The translations under genes and the position numbers were made by a program. From Raffaelea ambrosiae (Eukaryota; Ascomycota; Sordariomycetes; Ophiostomatales; Ophiostomataceae), in NCBI GenBank assembly GCA_002778195.1, contig PCDI01000001.1, forward strand, positions 6,149,338 through 6,213,337: DNA of 64,000 nucleotides, given 5' to 3'. This document shows, in pieces, positions 33,585 to 45,405 of the stretch. The notes beneath the pieces are model-generated. The model had not been told where the DNA came from, did no database searches, and was given only the letters and a program-made list of their open reading frames with translations. Every line of letters starts with the position of its first letter. Position 1 is the stretch's first letter.

Positions 33585-35066
33585 ATGCCACGACCACGGC
33601 GTGCACTCGTCCCTTCCTCGCCCCTCGGGATCAGGGCTGCGACCCCCACGGCTTGCTTCAACCTGCAGATCTGTATTTATGACGAACCTCGACGCAGACC
33701 TGTGCAAGCCCCAAAGCATTGCGAACAATATATCACAATTGTCCCGGAGTCTGACTCTGATGCTTACATTATCGACAAGGTTGTGACACCATTCGGTGCT
33801 TCCGTGGAAGACCGAGCAGTCCGACGCGTTCTGAACTACGTTATTGGGTGGCCGGACCGACCGTACGCACAACAACTCGTGCCGTGCAATAAAATTCTCG
33901 ATTATGTATCTCCACGAACACTAGAAGACTACGAGTACGCGGTTACCCTCGAACAACATGCCGAGAAAGAAGCCGCTTCCGCGGTGAAGGCATCTGGAAG
34001 AAGCAGCCAGGCAAAACGTAGAAGGCAGTCGCCAACTATTGACATTGACCGGGAAATATCTGTGGAACGATTCTCTGCTATAAATACCGAGATCAAGGAT
34101 GAGCCGGCGAAGTCTCTTTCTGGACCCCGTGGGCCCGGAAAGAAACAAAGTCGAAAGCCACAGCCAGAGACAACCCAGGCAACCATGGCACCCACTAAAC
34201 CCGCACCACCATCTGAACGCGCAGACCATCTCATTGTACAGAATATACCCAGTGCTATCATCTCTGGAGATCGGCGGACTGGGTTTTCCTTAAAACTCAA
34301 GCGGCCATTTGAGCAAGTTCTTGAACAGACAAACACAGAGTCTTCAATGGACGAGGGAGACTTGGATGTGGTTGGTTCGGGTCTCGTTACCTCTGATACA
34401 CAGTACACGCAAGGTATGACTTACTGAGATCTCAATCAAAAACACACAGATATATATTATTTTGGCTTAACCATGGATGCAGAGGATAAAGAAGACATCT
34501 TCAATGTGAAAAGCTATGTGGCCCAACACACAATCGAACGCGGCCTACAAGCCACGGGTTGCAGTTTCGAGCAACGGACAGAGTGGGATTATTCTGCGCG
34601 TACAGCAGCGCCAAAAAATACCCCGGTGCTACCGCCAAGGGTGGTAGGCATGTCTTACTCTCCAAGGGCAGAGAACCAAGCTTCCCTCACAGGGCAGTTC
34701 ACCGCGGACTCCAAACCAAAAACAAAGGAGCAGAAGATGGCATCTGACATTTTGGAACAAAGACCAACCGAAGGCGAAGAAGAAGATAGTGATCTATACG
34801 AAGTGGATCGACTGGAGGATGATACATTCTACGTGGTGGACGAAGCTGTAGATGGTGAAGGTGGTGAGGAACGGCGTCCAGTTGGAGAAGTGATTAGATT
34901 CTTTCTAGTTCGGTGGAAAGGCAACTGGCCGCCAGACCAAAATCCCACTTGGGAACCCGCTGAAAATCTGCCACCGAAGATGGTTCGGCAATACCTCAAG
35001 AAAGCATACGGGAAGAATCCGTCTAAATCACAGACAAATGATATGGAATCTGGCTCTCTCTTTTGA
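33585..35066 (+). CDS. Chromodomain protein
   Basis: Exons 33585-34413 and 34483-35066; the intron (69 bp, GTATGA, TTAACC, GCAG) joins DTQYTQ to EDKEDIF in frame, giving about 470 aa. The start is the first in-frame ATG (MPRPRRALVPSSPLG); the open frame extends upstream only through a GTG. The C-terminus carries a chromodomain: YEVDRLEDDTFYVVDEA, an acidic insert, FFLVRWKGNWPPDQNPTWEP and ENLPPKMVRQYLKK. Aromatic residues at the Tyr/Trp/Trp cage positions are present, so methyl-lysine reading is plausible. The N-terminal 110 residues include VVTPFGASVEDRAVRRVLNYVIGWPDRPY, which looks folded but which I do not recognise; the centre is basic and disordered. Heterochromatin-type function is inference. 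Divergent from PAM17. Confidence 0.8.
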
Positions 35067-35363
35067 TCTATCGCTTTACAAGTCAGACACAGTTATTGGG
35101 TTCCATACCCAGGGTACGACATAACCAGACGATAGCAGAAATAAGACCTGGGCTCATGCTGGGCAGCTCAACATCCTTGAAATTTGGCATTTAGACATTT
35201 TCCCATTCGACGTCCAAGGCATTGACAGAAACACAGCGCAAGATGCAACTGCTCGCTATTTCCTTCCTGCATAACAGTCCTATTGACTGATACAGCAGCC
35301 AAATATCACCGCGCAAAAATCAGAAATACCCCACCCAGTCAGACTAGCCCCAATAACACCATC
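35067..35363. other. Intergenic, convergent 3' regions
   Basis: 3' ends of the chromodomain and RRM genes; no feature seen. Confidence 0.5.
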
Positions 35364-36742
35364 CTAGGGCATACAAGATTTCGGAACTGACTGCTGTTCT
35401 CTATCCGTCATACCAGTTATAGCAAGTCCGTTGTGCAACGAGACAACTTCCTGATGGGCCTGCGCGAAAGCAGCAAGACCGACAGTCGCAACCAGTCCTT
35501 TCAGTCTAACGTGTCCGTGGCTGGCGAGATTGCTGTTGCCTTTGCCGACCGCGGCAGTCGAACGGAGGTCGGAACAAATCATATCGCAAGGGTCCTTTCC
35601 AAACTGGACTTTACTACTAAACTTGCCAAAAAAAAATATACGAAATTCTTGGCGCACTCTAACAGCCTCTCGAATGCTAGTAAAGTTAAGATGCAACCTA
35701 TCGCCTTCAAACCACATCTCCTCGAGATTGCCGATAGCAGAAGGGAAGTTGCGGGGCTCAAGGTGTAGCTGCTTGCTTAAATCGTAAAGCAGATACTTAG
35801 GAAACTGGTCAATCACAAGACAGCGCGTCTTCCCCCCCAGCTTGATATCTCCTTGTTCGCTTTCTGTGTATAGAACACCTGTGTTCGTATATGTGGGCGT
35901 TGGAAGCAGTGATACTGTTAAAAGCGACTGTTGGGCCTTGAAGCGTTGTGTAGTAGTTTGGCTGTATATTCCTGCAGCCTGGGCCGTGATGAATGTTACT
36001 ATGGCAGTTTGACCGCGGCCTAAAGTGGCGATCTTCGGAATCAACCTAACCGTCTCAATCACCCCCCCATAGACATGCGAAAGTAGCGTATGTAGAGTAA
36101 AATGAGTAGGTATGTTTTGTATTAAGACAGATCTGCGAGTTGAGCCGACTGTTGCGAGAATCGATGGTTCGGATACTCGAGGAAAGAAGATATCTGATTG
36201 ATGGGCGGGACTAAAGTCATGTAGAAATTTGTCCCCCCTGGAGTCGCGTAAGTTGCTTGATATCCACGCTGTTTATAAGATACGTTAGAAATCTAGCCTG
36301 TGTTGAAGTGATAGGAGTAGAAGTAGTAATATTTATAAATACGAATAAAATGTCCGGAAAATGAAACAAAAATACTCACCCTCTCCGTTGTTATATTTTT
36401 TAAAACTATATGTATCCGTATCCCCTGTCGAACGGATGTTAGTTGTGTACGCGTTCGTCTTTACGTTTGATGTATATTACCGTGTTTCTTATTCGCGTGG
36501 GACAAACGGTGGCCCTCCTCTGTGGCAAGTTTCCGTTTATAATGAGCAGTTTCCCATATAAGTCTATGGCGTCTCACCTCTTTAGCCATAAGTGTATTTC
36601 GCAGTGCTTCTCTCACGGTTGCTGGTGCATCATAGATGCCTTCTAGCTCCTCTTCAAGGGTGAACTCTTGGTAAGGCTTCCCTTCTCGCTCACTATCACG
36701 GGAGCACTGGAGAAAAAAATCCACGTGTCTCTTGCTGTCCAT
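35364..36742 (-). CDS. RNA-binding protein with two RRM-like domains
   Basis: Predicted 341 aa in three exons: 36578-36742, 36177-36268 and 35364-36132. Total coding length is a multiple of three and all phases agree. The joined centre reads RGYQATYATPGGTNFYMTL, PPINQISSFLE, then a first RRM: SVLIQNIPTHFTLHTLL (RNP2-like) with GRGQTAIVTFITAQAAGIY (RNP1-like). A second RRM-like unit has RCLVIDQFP and DRLHLNFTSIREAVRVRQEF, followed by VQFGKDPCD, a motif that often closes such domains in fungal proteins. The first exon is acidic/helical (EFTLEEELEGIYDAP). The 309 bp intron between exons 1 and 2 is long for this genome and may hide another exon; the second is 44 bp. The last 70 residues are not conserved-looking. 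Confidence 0.65.
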
Positions 36743-38227
36743 TATTCAAAAAGCGTTATCAAAATCGCCTTTATTGTGAGCCTTTTTGCAGGTGTTACTC
36801 CCAAACAATCTGAGTGTCGTGGTAGTGGTGGTCATAGGATCAGAACTTAGCGGGAAATGAATCGGGGATTTGGCGATTTCTTTTTGCGAAATTTCGCAAA
36901 GGGAGAGGAAATTCAGTTAATGCATTTGAAGAAGCGGAAGGCTGCGTCCTGAGTGTGCACGCTGCGAGGCAGTCAGCTCTACATGCAGGGAAGGAATGCC
37001 GATTTGCGTCTGACAGACACAAGACGTTGGTTGTGATCCCCGTGGGCCACAGCGAGAGACTGAATACAGTACAAATAAGATATGAGTGACTGGATAAAGA
37101 TGAAGACGTGAGGTGTGCGATATGGCATGAGACGATGTAACTATATGTCGGGCCTCATATGAAGTAATCAGACGGAGAACTGACAGCGAGAAACAGACTG
37201 GGTGGAAAGGAAGGAGGACTGGGAGGTTTATTGCTCACTGGGGAGCGGCAATTTAATAGAAATGCAATGGCTAGGGGAAACGAGCCGATTGATTCTTTGA
37301 CGAGGAGATTCTACGTGCGTCTGAGTTGCTACTTTGTGTGTCTTGTAACAAGGGGTGCATAACGGCAGTGAGATGGGCTTGATTCTAATGACACGGTTTG
37401 TTTTCATTGCGCTGGTGACGCGGTGCCATGTGTAGGTTTCACCCACAGGCCTTATTTTCCTGGTGGATATCATAGCGAGCGATGGATGCACAGATGCGGC
37501 AACACGCAGCGCGGTGGTAAGGAGGCGGTTACCATTTGCCGCAGCTGTTGCACCGAAATAACTACGAGAGGTATCCCAGACGTACGAGTACTTCTTAAGA
37601 TATGGCGTAAGATATGCTCTGCGGTGAATGGGTTGGTAATATCTACGACTTTCTGGAGACTACCAATAATAACCCGGGTTTACGTCCGGCCACACTGGGC
37701 ACAGTACAGTGCTGTCTGTCACTCAAGTAAGATACGGGAATTGTAACACCGGTTAGTTGGAAATAAATGCGGGGGAATTAAGCTTTTGCTGAGAGCTGTG
37801 AATTTTTGCAGCCAGTTTCGTGTTATTCAGGGCTGTGGTGACGTCTTCGATATTCGGGTCAATCTGGTGTCATGTAACATTCAAGCCGGGCGGATAAGGC
37901 GAAGCAGAACAGGCGAGCAATGCTAACATATTTTTGGAGTTCTCGAGATAGCTTTTTGCCATAGTGGCATTTCAATATGAAGAATGCCTTGACTGGCCGA
38001 GGCTGGGAAATAGTAGCTGGGTGCATTAGTGCTCAGCGATGCAGAGATAAGTTATAATCAAGGAGGAGTGGCAGCTATAGCTGCCATGGGATTCCCGACA
38101 TAAACCGAGGGACCTGAACTTCACTGTAGCTGGTGTAAGACACCAGCCGCTTGTATTCTACTCTGTTTACCCCGACTGCTTCAGAAACTTCCTGTCAGTG
38201 GTAACCTATCCCGGTACCGCAGTCACA
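36743..38227. other. Intergenic, no gene seen
   Basis: About 1.5 kb with only short open frames. No recognisable peptide, tRNA or repeat found. Confidence 0.5.
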
Positions 38228-38807
38228 ATGGCTCCTACGACCGACCTGCCCCAAAGGGGGTGGTTGCCGAGGTCTCATTAAACAACAGCACGGCCGATGA
38301 CCGGGAGGATGTATTTGAGCGTTTTCGATTCGGTCTACGAATCCAAGGCCCATGCAATCAACGAAGCCATCCAGAGCATCGGTATGGGGCGGTGTCAGTG
38401 GCAGCTCTTTCGCGTAACTGGCTTTGGCTGGGCAGTGGACAACTTTTGGCCGATTGTGACGGCCCTCATTTTAACGAGTTTGACGTGGCACATCCTCAAT
38501 TTCCGACCCTCCATTTCCTAGCATCCGCATTATCGAATCGCCAAAGCATCTTATGAGTCGCGGCAGGGGTACTGAAGCTGTATATGTTGTACAGGAGGTA
38601 GCACGTATCAACGGACGAACAACCAACCTGGCAGTGGAAACTCTTCTGGCTTTAGAAGCAAGTGCCACGGCACCAAGCCAAGGTCCGTCAATACTTGTGT
38701 GCGGGTTTTATGGTACTATAAAACATAAGCCACCATCATTAAGCCTCTCTGATCCTTCAACACATGGGGCGGGAGAGGCAATTGGAAATATCATGTGTGT
38801 TGCCTGA
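38228..38807 (+). pseudogene. Truncated MFS (SV2/sugar-type) transporter pseudogene
   Basis: Begins at ATG 38228 but stops after 17 codons. Further on, LNNSTADDREDVFERF is followed in the next frame by DSVYESKAHAINEAIQSIGMGRCQWQLFRVTGFGWAVDNFWPIVTALIL, the N-terminal loop and first membrane helix of a fungal SV2-like transporter. The expected next ten helices are missing: after 38520 the sequence jumps to IIESPKHLMSRGRGTEAVYVVQEVARINGRTTNL, which in homologues lies in the large central cytoplasmic loop after helix 6. So there is an early stop, a frameshift near 38325 and an internal deletion of roughly 600-700 bases. Clearly non-functional. Confidence 0.75.
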
Positions 38808-39281
38808 ACTGTAGCGGGGTTATCTGTTGCGCTTTGGGGCTGACGGCGCGTACGTAGTACAGTGCAAGCTCAGTCACAATTTGTGGCGTTTCATCTTTAG
38901 CAAGCCGAGATTTAGGGGTTCAGAACGAGGCCAAGCCAGCCACAGCAAGCGCTGTGTCGCTGCAAGGGTCTCAGTTGAGAAAAAAAGTTCCCCGGAAGCC
39001 TGCGGTTACCGTATTCCATTCCCACGCAACCGCCATACATTTTGTCGTCGGCAACAAACGAGACCATAAAGTCTAATGCCTGTTGAAGTGGAAGACCTGT
39101 CATCTTTTTGACGAGGCGTGGGCACAAGACGACGCAGCATCTCACAACCGAGTAAGCGTTATGTTTTGGCTTGCAACGCTATTCAGCCTGTCTTGCTTCT
39201 GTAGTGCGGCACAGACGCACCTCCATGTTTATTTACAGGCTCGTTGAAGTACTTTATCAGACAACATTGCACATCTCATGA
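38808..39281. other. Intergenic, no gene seen
   Basis: Between the transporter relic and the 3' end of the M20 peptidase gene; nothing supported. Confidence 0.5.
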
Positions 39282-40805
39282 TCAGGATACTTCCATGTCC
39301 GCCTCCCAGGCCTTCTTCACCTCTTCCAAAAATCCTTTCACGACCAGAACGTCAATGCCCGTGCCCGCCAGTGCTTTCGCGGTTGTCATGGCCCGTGCAA
39401 ACGCCTCCCGGGTCCCTGCAGCAGCCTCAAAGTCTACAGTGTGCGGCCCTCCGCCAGGCCGACCAGTCCCATCCACCGCCACTGAACGCAGTGCAAAGCC
39501 AACACTGATGCTTGGCATTGCGTAACTAATGTCGCCCTGGTCGGTGCTGGCTGGTGTGATGCCTCGCTTTTCGTCAAGTGCCTGGTCCAGTGGAATGCGC
39601 TCTTGGTGAGCGCCATTGTTGTCACTGCCTGGTTCGCCATTTCCCGACGAACCGTCGACGAGGGCGTTCCAGTATTGGGTATACGATTTCCCCAGTGGAC
39701 GGTTGGGTACAACATCGGCATAAGCTTCTGCGTCTCTCATCTCTAGTCGAGCACCAGTTGCCTCTGCCCCTGCTCGGAAGCACGCATCGACCTTTGGGCG
39801 CAGCGTCTCCAGTCGGGCCTTCTTAGGTGCGCGAACAGCAAATGACCCAGCTGCATACTCGTGGATAATGTTAGGCCGAGAGCCACCATTGCTGATGTAA
39901 CCATGTATGATGTCCGTTGGTAAAGTCTGCTGACGTAGAACGGAAATGCCGTTGTAGGCCATGATCAGGGCGTCCAGGGCGTTGATACCCTCCCAAGGTG
40001 ACGCTGCTGCGTGAGCAGCACGACCGTGATAGCTGACATCGAAGCTTTGATACGCAGAGGTCCTCATTAATGCAGTCGGGTGTGTGATGCCAGGATGAGA
40101 GATAAGAGAGATATCCACACCATAGTCGTCGTATGCCCCAGCATTGAGCAGCTTGATCTTTCCACCTCCACCTAGACTCTCACATCAGCTTAGAACTTGA
40201 AATAGTGCGGGTGGAAGACGATGGAGACGAATCGGTACGATACATCGCAGTAAGGCAGATTGTCAACATATGGTATTGCAAAAAACAGCGCAGACACAAA
40301 ACTTGAAGTGCTTACCCTCTTCTGCTGGCGTCCCAAACAACACAACCTTTCCCCCGAGGTCATTGTTCGCAACCACCTCAGCTGTGGCCAAGGCACCGAC
40401 AAGAGAGACGACTGCAATCAAGTTGTGGCCACAGGCATGTCCAATTCCGGGCAATGCGTCCATTTCTGCATTAAACGAAACCACCGGGCCCGGCTTGCCT
40501 GTGTCAAAGGAGGCCACCCAGGCTGTGCGCATGCCATACACTGATTTCTTAACCTCCCACTTGTATCGGCCTCCGCTGCCAATGGTACGTCTGGACACGT
40601 ACCCAGTGAGCACATCGTGGGCCTTGAATTCTTCGAAGCCGAGCTCAGGGTTATCATGAATCTGCTTGTTCACACTCCAGACTTGATCCGAAAGATTGTC
40701 AACAAAGTCGGAGATATCAGGCAGGTACTGTAGCGCTGGTTTCGGTATGTAAGAGGCTGTGCTGTCGGGCACAAGCCCATTAGACGTGTCCAACTCAACA
40801 TACAT
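39282..40805 (-). CDS. M20-family amidohydrolase (PM20D2-like dipeptidase)
   Basis: Exons 40316-40805 and 39282-40171 encode 459 aa; the 144 bp intron (GTAAGC...TCTAG) joins GTPAEEG to GGGKIKLLNAG. The N-terminal helix ends in INDNPELGFEEF-like sequence (here IHDNPELGFEEFKAHDVLT); metal ligands follow: VSFNAEMDALPGIGHACGHN (Asp and His), GTPAEEG (Glu pair with the catalytic base) and later ISHPGITHP and YHGRAAHAA (dimerisation domain). SMPSISVGFALRS and GGGPHTVDF near the end supply the last His ligand. The order and spacing fit the cytosolic M20D group that cleaves unusual dipeptides or N-acyl amino acids; the substrate cannot be told. The start is the only ATG with the family-like leader. 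Confidence 0.88.
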
Positions 40806-41760
40806 TGTGTTTTATCAGGAAGCTTTGTTGCGTTATTAATGCAAATGGGACACGGCCCATGAACACCGGAGAAATAGAGTTGGCCATACCAGTCAAAGCG
40901 GGGGAAACCCTTTTGCTCCATAGCAATGCTAAAATGCCTCGCGCCGGTGATAAGGTCCCAGTTTCTAAACTACATCCCATAGTAATCTCGTTTGGCCGGA
41001 GTGAGAATGGCTACTCTACCTTTAGCCCAAATTCTTCATTTGGTGGAATCTGAAGAGCCGGCTTCGAAGAGATAGGAAACAGTATAGATCTGGACAGAGA
41101 TAAACTTAACAAAGGGCTCCCTCGTGATGTTCGAAACGAGAGGGGTAGTGGCTGTGGCAATGGTTATCGCGGAGATGATGGTTCTTGGAGCAATTTCGCC
41201 GCCGGCATGTTCAGGTGTTCTGGGACTAACTGTAGAGCGCGAAGCCCACCAAAATCAATACGAATACATTGTAGAGAATAGCAACATGGCCCAGAAGATT
41301 AGATGTCCAATTATGGCGAGTGATCAAAGCTGACTTCTTTGGTCCATGGTGTTGTCTCGGCGCGATGTAGCAGGGCGATTTCTATGGCATAAGCCACAAA
41401 GATGCAGCACATGTGGTAACTATTTATACACTGCCACCACCGAAAACATACAGATAAGCATATGCTGACATAACAGATGCGTCCAGTCCAGCTTGGTCCC
41501 AGCATAATATCAGGCATATCCGAGATCAACTGAGATGCGAGTAGTTCCTGCCAATGTGACAACCCCCTCCTTCTCGATGCAACTTATATGACCTGGAGAG
41601 GGAGACTGGCGAGATTGGTTTCCGGCAACTCCCTTCAAGGGTCTAGCCAGCTCGAAAAGCTAACATCATCAATACTGATTCGGGAAATGCTTATTTGCGT
41701 GCAGCTTCGGGGAAATTTGGTCTACCTCTAGGGGACTGGACGCACTGTTCAGTCGGGCAA
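40806..41760. other. Intergenic, no supported gene
   Basis: Open frames of 69-83 codons on both strands, two with one hydrophobic stretch, but none resembles a known family or has supporting splice structure. Confidence 0.5.
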
Positions 41761-43158
41761 TTAAATATACAACTCAGCAAGCATTTCCGGGTCGAAGTCT
41801 GCGCCCCGTGACTTGTCCAGGAAGAGCAACCACGCATCGGCAGCAACACTCACTCGACGAAGAAGTTGCGCTGGTCGTCTGGGATTGTCTGGTTGTGTGG
41901 GCCGGGAATCATACTCTGCTACAACCGCCTCCATATTCTCATCTTCATCTTCATCCCCGTCCCCATCTCTGATCTCTGTGATTCCTAGGGGCAACCCAAA
42001 TCTGGACGAGCCGTGTCCCGTCCTGCGAGATCTGTGGAACGCACCAGGAAGCACGTCGCCGTGTGCTTCATGGAGAAACTGTTCACGAGCTGCGCTGAAC
42101 GAAGTTACTAAAACCTGCAGCGAAGGGCCCGTAACGAGTGGCTCATCCACCGCGCCAGTCGCCATATCCCTTGACAGAAACCCTAGCCACGACAAAAACA
42201 TCTCCGAAAACCAAGACCAGAAAGCAGGATTATCCGGGCTGTATTCATTTCTCCGAAAAGTTGTCTCCCTGTCATGCAGCATTCTTACCGGGTATGTAAG
42301 GAGCATGATCATAAAGTTGGGTAAACGGCGACGGCGAAGTGAACGGCCACACTTGCGGACGACTAACGGGTGGGATAGGATATGCCCGAGGCGGTGTCCT
42401 ATTTCATCCAGTGATGTGGGTGTAACAAACGAAAATCCTGGAATAGCCTCCATGGCATTCCGGATGTCACATAGCGGAATAGGTGTGGCGGGCAACACCG
42501 GAGGACTTGCGACTGCGTCCCGTCGTCGGACAAATTGCCGTGCGGGAAGTAAACGGCGAGAATGAAGGTCTTTGTCTCCAAATGGCAGGGAGTGCGGGCT
42601 TAAGATTCGCCGCTGCGAGCGCAACTGGGTGGAAGCTGTGGCGTAGCGTTCTCTTTTCTTCACCCGTCCTCCCGTAGTTCTATAGGAAGACATTTTGACT
42701 CCCACTGATCCTGCATGCCTTTTTTTACGCTGAAATCGGACACGGCTCATGACTCCGGCCAGAAAAGACTGGCCCTGCTCGTCTGTTTTGTATATGTCTT
42801 CGTCTTCGCCATACCGGTCGACATCTTTATGTTGTTCGTGTCGTTCGTGTCGTTCGTGTCGTTCGTGTCGTTCGTTTCGGTCGCTATCGTTGTTATCGTT
42901 TCCGACCTCGTCATTCAAGACACAGGTTATTTTATCCAAGCCTTTATCGCGTGTGTACTGCAGTGAGGTGGGAGGATATGCCGCTGCATCGGTATCTGGG
43001 TGTGGTGTCTCGGGCCAGAGACCACGAGATGTTTTGCCAGGGGGCTGGGTCGGCCTGTGAATTGTCGAGATGTCGACAGTTTGGCTTTTTGGTCGTAACG
43101 CAAACGAAGTAGGTAACCCGCTTCGAGGAAAATCGTCTGTACACTGCGCGCGAGCCAT
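41761..43158 (-). CDS. Hypothetical protein with ERH tripeptide repeats
   Basis: 465 aa in one open exon. The first 200 residues are polar and probably disordered, with a perfect run of Glu-Arg-His triplets (NERHERHERHERHEQH) encoded by the 9-bp repeat, then KKRHAG and VKKRERY basic clusters. The C-terminal 230 residues look folded: IPLCDIRNAMEAIPGFSFV, LGHILSHPLVVRKCGRSLRRRRLP, FMIMLLTYPVRML, AFWSWFSEMFLSWLGFLSRD, and LRRVSVAADAWLLFLDKSRG near the end. I do not recognise the family. Basic patches suggest a nuclear protein. An acidic run (DGDGDEDEDENME) interrupts the C-terminal part. Long uninterrupted frame and composition support a real gene. Confidence 0.65.
   Translation of the reverse strand: MARAQCTDDFPRSGLPTSFALRPKSQTVDISTIHRPTQPPGKTSRGLWPETPHPDTDAAAYPPTSLQYTRDKGLDKITCVLNDEVGNDNNDSDRNERHERHERHERHEQHKDVDRYGEDEDIYKTDEQGQSFLAGVMSRVRFQRKKRHAGSVGVKMSSYRTTGGRVKKRERYATASTQLRSQRRILSPHSLPFGDKDLHSRRLLPARQFVRRRDAVASPPVLPATPIPLCDIRNAMEAIPGFSFVTPTSLDEIGHRLGHILSHPLVVRKCGRSLRRRRLPNFMIMLLTYPVRMLHDRETTFRRNEYSPDNPAFWSWFSEMFLSWLGFLSRDMATGAVDEPLVTGPSLQVLVTSFSAAREQFLHEAHGDVLPGAFHRSRRTGHGSSRFGLPLGITEIRDGDGDEDEDENMEAVVAEYDSRPTQPDNPRRPAQLLRRVSVAADAWLLFLDKSRGADFDPEMLAELYI
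42832..42876. repeat. 9-bp tandem repeat inside the hypothetical gene
   Basis: Five near-perfect copies of TCGTTCGTG on the plus strand. Because the unit is nine bases it adds or removes Glu-Arg-His triplets without breaking the frame. Confidence 0.9.
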
Positions 43159-45405
43159 CGTGGGGAGGGCGGGAAATTATACCCAATTTTGAGGCAGGCA
43201 TCGATCCCGCGAAGTCGTGTGAGCGCAGAAATTCGGCCAAGCAGTACCGAACACTAATCGGCTGCTTCTAATTAAATGCCGTGGACCGCTGTGCTGCCTG
43301 CTTGCCCCACGTGAGTGACAACTGCATTGTCGGGTGGGCCGTTTTGGCTGGAGTGAGAGATCACGTGCAACAGAGCTGACGAAAAAGCCCATGTCTTGGC
43401 TTCTTGAAAAGCTTTGCGAAGCATTGCATGGCGTCTTGGCCTTGGATTTCTTGGCTGCTGTAGTTATGAGACCACCTTTAATAGCACCGTAGGATGCCTC
43501 CTTCGAAATGAGTGGTGTTAATACGAACTCCACATGTAACTGCTTAGCCACAGCACTTTTATCTTTTGGATCAGCGAGACGTATGCCAACATTGGTCCTT
43601 GACCAAAGTACGAGCTACAATCTGCCCCCCCCCCCCCCCCTCCCCCACCACTACCAAAAAAAAAAGCTCCACGCCGGTATTTCCGGTGTACTTTCGTGAT
43701 GGTTTAACACATCTTGAAGAGGGGGCAGCAACGGTGTAAGGCAAAGGTCGCTGTCTCGACTGGCCGTCCTTCCCAAAAAAGGCAAAATAGACGAGGTATA
43801 ATTCGAAGACCCGGTCACGTTGTTTACGGTGAACATTTCGCCATTCCAATTCACAGCGCATGGTTAGCTTTGAGGACGTCTCTTGTCTACGGACCTATTA
43901 TCTGTGAAGTGCCCGGAAGACAAGTCCAGAAGGAAACGAAAGGGCGGTGATGTTGGAGGATGGAACGGCTTGCCATGCTAATCAAACTCCGGAAACATTA
44001 AATAGCCATACGGAGCACGCATAGCACTCATGTGTAGGTGGTTACATCATACAACAGTGGTCGTTTTGGAATTGTCCCCCTTCTTTTTTTTATCCCCATT
44101 TTTTTATATTCCTTCGGCGACCATGTAAACTACCCTCCGACAACCCATCTTCCAATAGAAGTGACGTCGAGTGGATTTATAAGAATCCGTTTGCTGACCC
44201 GGCTATAGGAGCGTACTGGAAGCAGCAATATGAAGCCGTGAACCGTAAATGTAGCTACGCGTTTGATCCTGGGTTTCCCTGGACAGATGAGGGGGAAAGA
44301 CATCTGGGGCGCGAAAGCTGGACTGGTATGTTTGCTTGTTGATGAAATGTTTGCCATGCAGGAAACGAGTAAGGAGCAAGCTGACACCCCAAATCAGGGT
44401 GCTAACTGTTCTTTGGTCTGCTGTAGGTAGACAGAGGGAACCTCTCACAAGCTGTAGCGGTCAACATGTTGGACCAATTGAAATTGAATGTCTGAATATT
44501 TGGCTGTCTTTGTGTTCATATGCTTAAAGTTGCCCAGTGTTAGATACATTTGCCGCGCAAAGAGACTAAAACCGGCCCCGGCCGCATGACCAAGTTAGGC
44601 AGAGTGATAATTCTCTCGAGCCTGTGAAATTGACAATCACCGGCTCTGTCTTCATGAGAGACGGCGATTTAGTCTTAATAATCATTGTACATACTATATA
44701 CACTCAACGATTGCAGTTTCAGCTAGTAAAGAACTTTGCCAATAAATGTGTGAAGGTCGTAATTGAGTGAGCGTTGTTGGGTGTAAGCATAGGTGGCTGA
44801 GAAACGAACCCACCCTATCGTTCAGTCATGGGAACGAGATCAGTATTAACCCACAAAAATAATACCAGTAGCAACGCACTTCTCACATGCATCGCAAGCC
44901 ACTATGATCAATGACACTATCGACTGTAACTGTGTTGTGTTGATGACCTGCTGGTACACTACTATTGCAAGGCTAGCGCCGTGTTGGTTTGAGCAGTCGA
45001 TTTTTAGTCGCGTAAGAAAAACGCAATATAGTTATGTCTAACACGGGGTAGAGCGGGGTTATGATCTATTCTTGACGATGATATGAAAGTTGAAGCTTGT
45101 GTCTATCCTTGTAGCCTGCGCTAGTCTGCATCTCGCTGGCTTACTGACTTCACATGTCCCTCATTAGGGGCCGAGGCCATGTGAAGATTAGCGAGACCTT
45201 CCCCAGTCTTGACAACCCCGCACTGTAAATGCAGGAACATGTAGGAACAAGGAAGAAGACGCAGGGGTTTAAAAGGGGCGTCTTCGTCTGATTTGTAGAT
45301 CTTACTTTCCCCTAACGACACTCATCTACTTCAGCCACACCCTGTTGAACCTCAGCTTGAACCTCAGCTTCCCGTTTTCCACATCTCCATAAGACTATAT
45401 ACACC
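43159..45405. other. Intergenic, no supported gene
   Basis: About 2.2 kb with only short open frames. A run of 16 C lies at 43625-43640, followed by an A run at 43656-43665. Nothing recognisable. Confidence 0.5.

Noticed and set aside
40805..41562. Short open frames with hydrophobic segments, possible transporter tail
   Set aside because: No recognisable family motif on either strand.
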